Shown: positions 28,273-30,092 of the stretch, in pieces
Layout of the letters: every line of letters begins with the position of its first letter
Position numbering within the stretch: position 1 is the stretch's first letter
IMG/VR virus record: IMGVR_UViG_3300050821_008234
Span: 1-30,092 of that record
Direction: 5' to 3' (one strand)
DNA: 30,092 nucleotides
Origin: a virus
Notes under the pieces: generated by a model
The model's database searches: none
Seen by the model: the letters and a program-made list of their open reading frames with translations, nothing else
What the model was told of the DNA's origin: nothing
Made by a program: the position numbers and the translations under genes

Positions 28273-29460
28273 ATGTCATGGGTAAACGGCACGGCGACCG
28301 ACCACGGCGATTTGCTGAATAAGCTCGACACGTTTCTGACCTCTCAGGGGATGACGACCTCTCCGCTCTACAGCGGCACGGGCAACGGCGTGATTTCCGC
28401 GCTCATTGGCGGGTCGGCGTCGGTCGTGGAAAACATCACGGTCGCCATGACCAGCTCGACGGCGTTTTCTGTTACCGGCAGCATTTCGGGCGCGCTCGGC
28501 ACCGGCACGGTCGGGACGCCCTTCGTCAATTCGAAAGTGAATTTCTCCATCACCGCGGGCGGAACCGCTTTCGTCGCGGGCGATACCTGGACGTTTTCGA
28601 CGACGCCCGCGTGGACATCGTTGCGGCGCGTCGCGGGCAGCGAAATGATTTGGCAGGCTCCGGGCAACGGCGGCACCAACCAGATTCTCGTCGGCGCGCT
28701 CGTTTTCACGAACTCGACCGCGGACTACTACAACTGGCGCTTGGGCGGTTTCACGGCGTTCACCTCGTCGCTCGCGTTCATCAATCAGGCCGGATATATC
28801 GGCGGCGCGGGCCAGTCGCACCCGTCTCCGATTCTCACGCTCTGGAATCAGCCGATGAACTACTGGTTTATCGCCAACGGGCGGCGGGTGATTATCGTCG
28901 CAAAAGTTTCCTCGGTGTACGTCATCGGCTACCTCGGTTTTCTGCAGCCGTATGTGAGCCCGAACGTTTTCCCGTACCCGCTTTGCGTCGGCGGAAATCT
29001 GTGCTTCACCAATTCGGAACCCGTGGCCACCAGCGTCAATTTCCGGTGGAGTTATAGCGGCACCGAAATGCAGAATCCCTCGCACAACTGCGCGGCCAAT
29101 CCAGGCCAGGAAAACGTTTCCCAATTGCAACTCCGGTTGCCTTCCGGCCTCTGGCATTCGTTCACTCGCACGGGAGATGCGTCGAACACGACGCCGCTCG
29201 GACATGTGTGGCCGTACCAGAGTAGCTGGTCGAACTGGGCGAAAAATCTGGACGGCGGTTACTCGATGCTCCCGATTGTGTTGGGAGATGTGCTTCCGGG
29301 CACGCCGAATATTTGGGGCGAAGTGGACGGCCTCGAGGCTATCAGCGGCGTCTCGAATGGCTCGGAAAATACCGTCACCATCGGGAATTCGATTTACCTG
29401 GTGGTGCAGAACGTTTTTCGCACGACGCAGACGGATTTCGCCGCTGTGAAATTGATTTGA
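28273..29460 (+). CDS. Distal tail / virion protein
   Basis: The protein has 395 residues, starting two bases after the tape-measure stop. The N-terminus N-G-T-A-T-D-H-G-D-L-L-N-K-L-D-T-F-L recurs in the next gene. The remainder is Ser/Thr/Gly/Trp-rich and beta-like, with aromatic-rich strings (N-Y-W-F-I-A-N-G-R-R-V-I-I-V, F-R-W-S-Y-S-G-T-E-M), as in tail-tip or fibre-associated proteins. Position after the tape measure fits a distal tail component. No precise family is recognised. Confidence 0.7.
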   Translation: MSWVNGTATDHGDLLNKLDTFLTSQGMTTSPLYSGTGNGVISALIGGSASVVENITVAMTSSTAFSVTGSISGALGTGTVGTPFVNSKVNFSITAGGTAFVAGDTWTFSTTPAWTSLRRVAGSEMIWQAPGNGGTNQILVGALVFTNSTADYYNWRLGGFTAFTSSLAFINQAGYIGGAGQSHPSPILTLWNQPMNYWFIANGRRVIIVAKVSSVYVIGYLGFLQPYVSPNVFPYPLCVGGNLCFTNSEPVATSVNFRWSYSGTEMQNPSHNCAANPGQENVSQLQLRLPSGLWHSFTRTGDASNTTPLGHVWPYQSSWSNWAKNLDGGYSMLPIVLGDVLPGTPNIWGEVDGLEAISGVSNGSENTVTIGNSIYLVVQNVFRTTQTDFAAVKLI

Positions 29461-29470
29461 GGGTCGACCC

Positions 29471-30092
29471 ATGTCCTATCAGACCGGCACCGCAACCTCA
29501 CCGATAAACCTCCTGCAAACGCTCGTGACCTGGCTCGTCTCTATCGGATGGACCCAGGACATGAGCCAAACGGACGGCCTCGGATGGCGCGCGCACCTTC
29601 ACAAGAGCGGCAACTATGTGAATCTCCGCGCGAACATGGCAGAAACCGTGTGGGCTGGCGGCGTGATAACCCCCAACGGAACCGGTTTGAATCTTTACCT
29701 CGGCACCGGTTTTGCGAGCGGCTCGGCGTGGAATGCACAAGCGGGCGGACCTATCGGCAACGCCGCGGCCTACACCGTGGGCGTGGGATTCAATCTCCCG
29801 ACCGGCGCAATCCAAAATTATTATTTTTTCGGCGATGCGACGGGCGACAACGTGGTGGTGGTCATCGAAGCGACTCCCGCGATTTACAAACACATGGGAT
29901 GGGGCCTCTCGCTCGTGAAAACGGGAACCTGGACAGGCGGTCCATATTTTTTCGGAAGCAGCTCCGGGTACATCGCGAATTACAACGTAGCGGGACCGGG
30001 CACCACGCTGACCACGAGTTGTCCGGGCTGCGACGGCGATTCTCAAAGTTACCAAAGCGCATTCGTCCGCGTCGATGTCGACGCCTTCACCG
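29471..30092 (+). CDS. Distal tail / virion protein, paralogue (partial)
   Basis: The frame is open from the ATG at 29471 to the window end (207 codons), so the gene is cut. The start Y-Q-T-G-T-A-T-S-P-I-N-L-L-Q-T-L-V-T-W-L parallels the preceding protein. The body is Gly/Asn/aromatic-rich with beta pattern (V-G-V-G-F-N-L-P-T-G-A-I-Q-N-Y-Y-F-F-G-D). Only a moderate ribosome-binding site (GAGGGTCGA) is present. Likely one of a family of related tail proteins arranged in series; exact role unknown. Confidence 0.7.
   Translation, partial: MSYQTGTATSPINLLQTLVTWLVSIGWTQDMSQTDGLGWRAHLHKSGNYVNLRANMAETVWAGGVITPNGTGLNLYLGTGFASGSAWNAQAGGPIGNAAAYTVGVGFNLPTGAIQNYYFFGDATGDNVVVVIEATPAIYKHMGWGLSLVKTGTWTGGPYFFGSSSGYIANYNVAGPGTTLTTSCPGCDGDSQSYQSAFVRVDVDAFT

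Larger units (their letters stand above)
1..30092 (+). mobile_element. Prophage / siphovirus genome, partial
   Basis: All supported genes read rightward. They include a phage packaging module (terminase small and large subunits), a head module (portal, protease-capsid fusion, connectors) and a tail module (tube, G/GT frameshift pair, tape measure) in lambda-like order. A tRNA 3' end at the left edge fits a prophage boundary. The right end is cut inside a tail gene. Integrase, repressor, lysis and receptor-binding genes are not in view and should lie to the right. A free phage genome is possible, but the tRNA fragment favours an integrated copy. Confidence 0.9.

Noticed and set aside
1-30092. 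CRISPR arrays and insertion sequences
   Set aside because: No regularly spaced repeat series longer than two units was seen, and no transposase or IS terminal inverted repeats were recognised.
1-30092. Claim that the encoded restriction pair is proven to cut GATC
   Set aside because: Specificity cannot be read from D12 and PD-(D/E)XK motifs, and the nuclease resembles a family with a different known target. Kept only as a testable hypothesis.

Overview
The window is almost entirely one temperate-type siphovirus genome, most likely an integrated prophage read from its left edge. All genes lie on the + strand. The sequence is GC-rich and the genes are tightly packed with many ATGA/GTGA stop-start overlaps. 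The structural genes are of the lambda/HK97 type: GpA-family terminase, lambda-like portal, gpW-like, FII-like and U-like connectors, tail tube, G/GT frameshift pair and tape measure. This implies a long, flexible, non-contractile tail. The host cannot be named. The lipoprotein signal and lambda-type tail fit a Gram-negative-type (diderm) bacterium. No integrase, repressor or lysis gene is visible, so the element continues beyond the window.

Layout. (1) 1-23: minus-strand 3' end of a tRNA-Ser gene, probably the distal attachment-site copy. (2) 197-7411: early/accessory genes. These are small Cys-rich proteins, an HTH regulator, phage replication-region families, a winged-helix replication-like protein with a candidate origin (3487-3565), a Gp37/Gp68 protein, a two-helix membrane protein and a gpZ-like tail protein. 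(3) 7412-11675: a non-coding leader, terminase small and large subunits, a ParB-domain protein, a TET-associated-type glycosyltransferase and a small ORF. (4) 11676-18450: cargo inserted between the packaging and portal genes. It holds two membrane-protein genes between 30-bp direct repeats, with a tRNA-Arg(CCU) remnant between the genes, then a DNA adenine methylase and restriction endonuclease pair, a lipoprotein, a zinc-ribbon membrane protein and an M41/FtsH-like metallopeptidase. (5) 18657-30092: gpW-like protein, portal, fused prohead protease-capsid, terminator, Ig-domain protein, small paralogue, head-tail joining, tail terminator, tail tube, G/GT, tape measure and two paralogous distal-tail proteins, the last cut by the window end.

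The strongest unexplained signal is genome-scale. On a full by-eye scan I found no GATC tetranucleotide anywhere in 30,092 bases, including the foreign-looking cargo, where about 118 would be expected at equal base use. Synonymous codon choice follows this rule: GAC before C, and ATT rather than ATC after G. The element also carries a Dam-class (D12) adenine methylase with a nuclease. A workable hypothesis is a phage that has purged a restriction target and carries a restriction-modification pair plus membrane and protease genes as an anti-competitor island.
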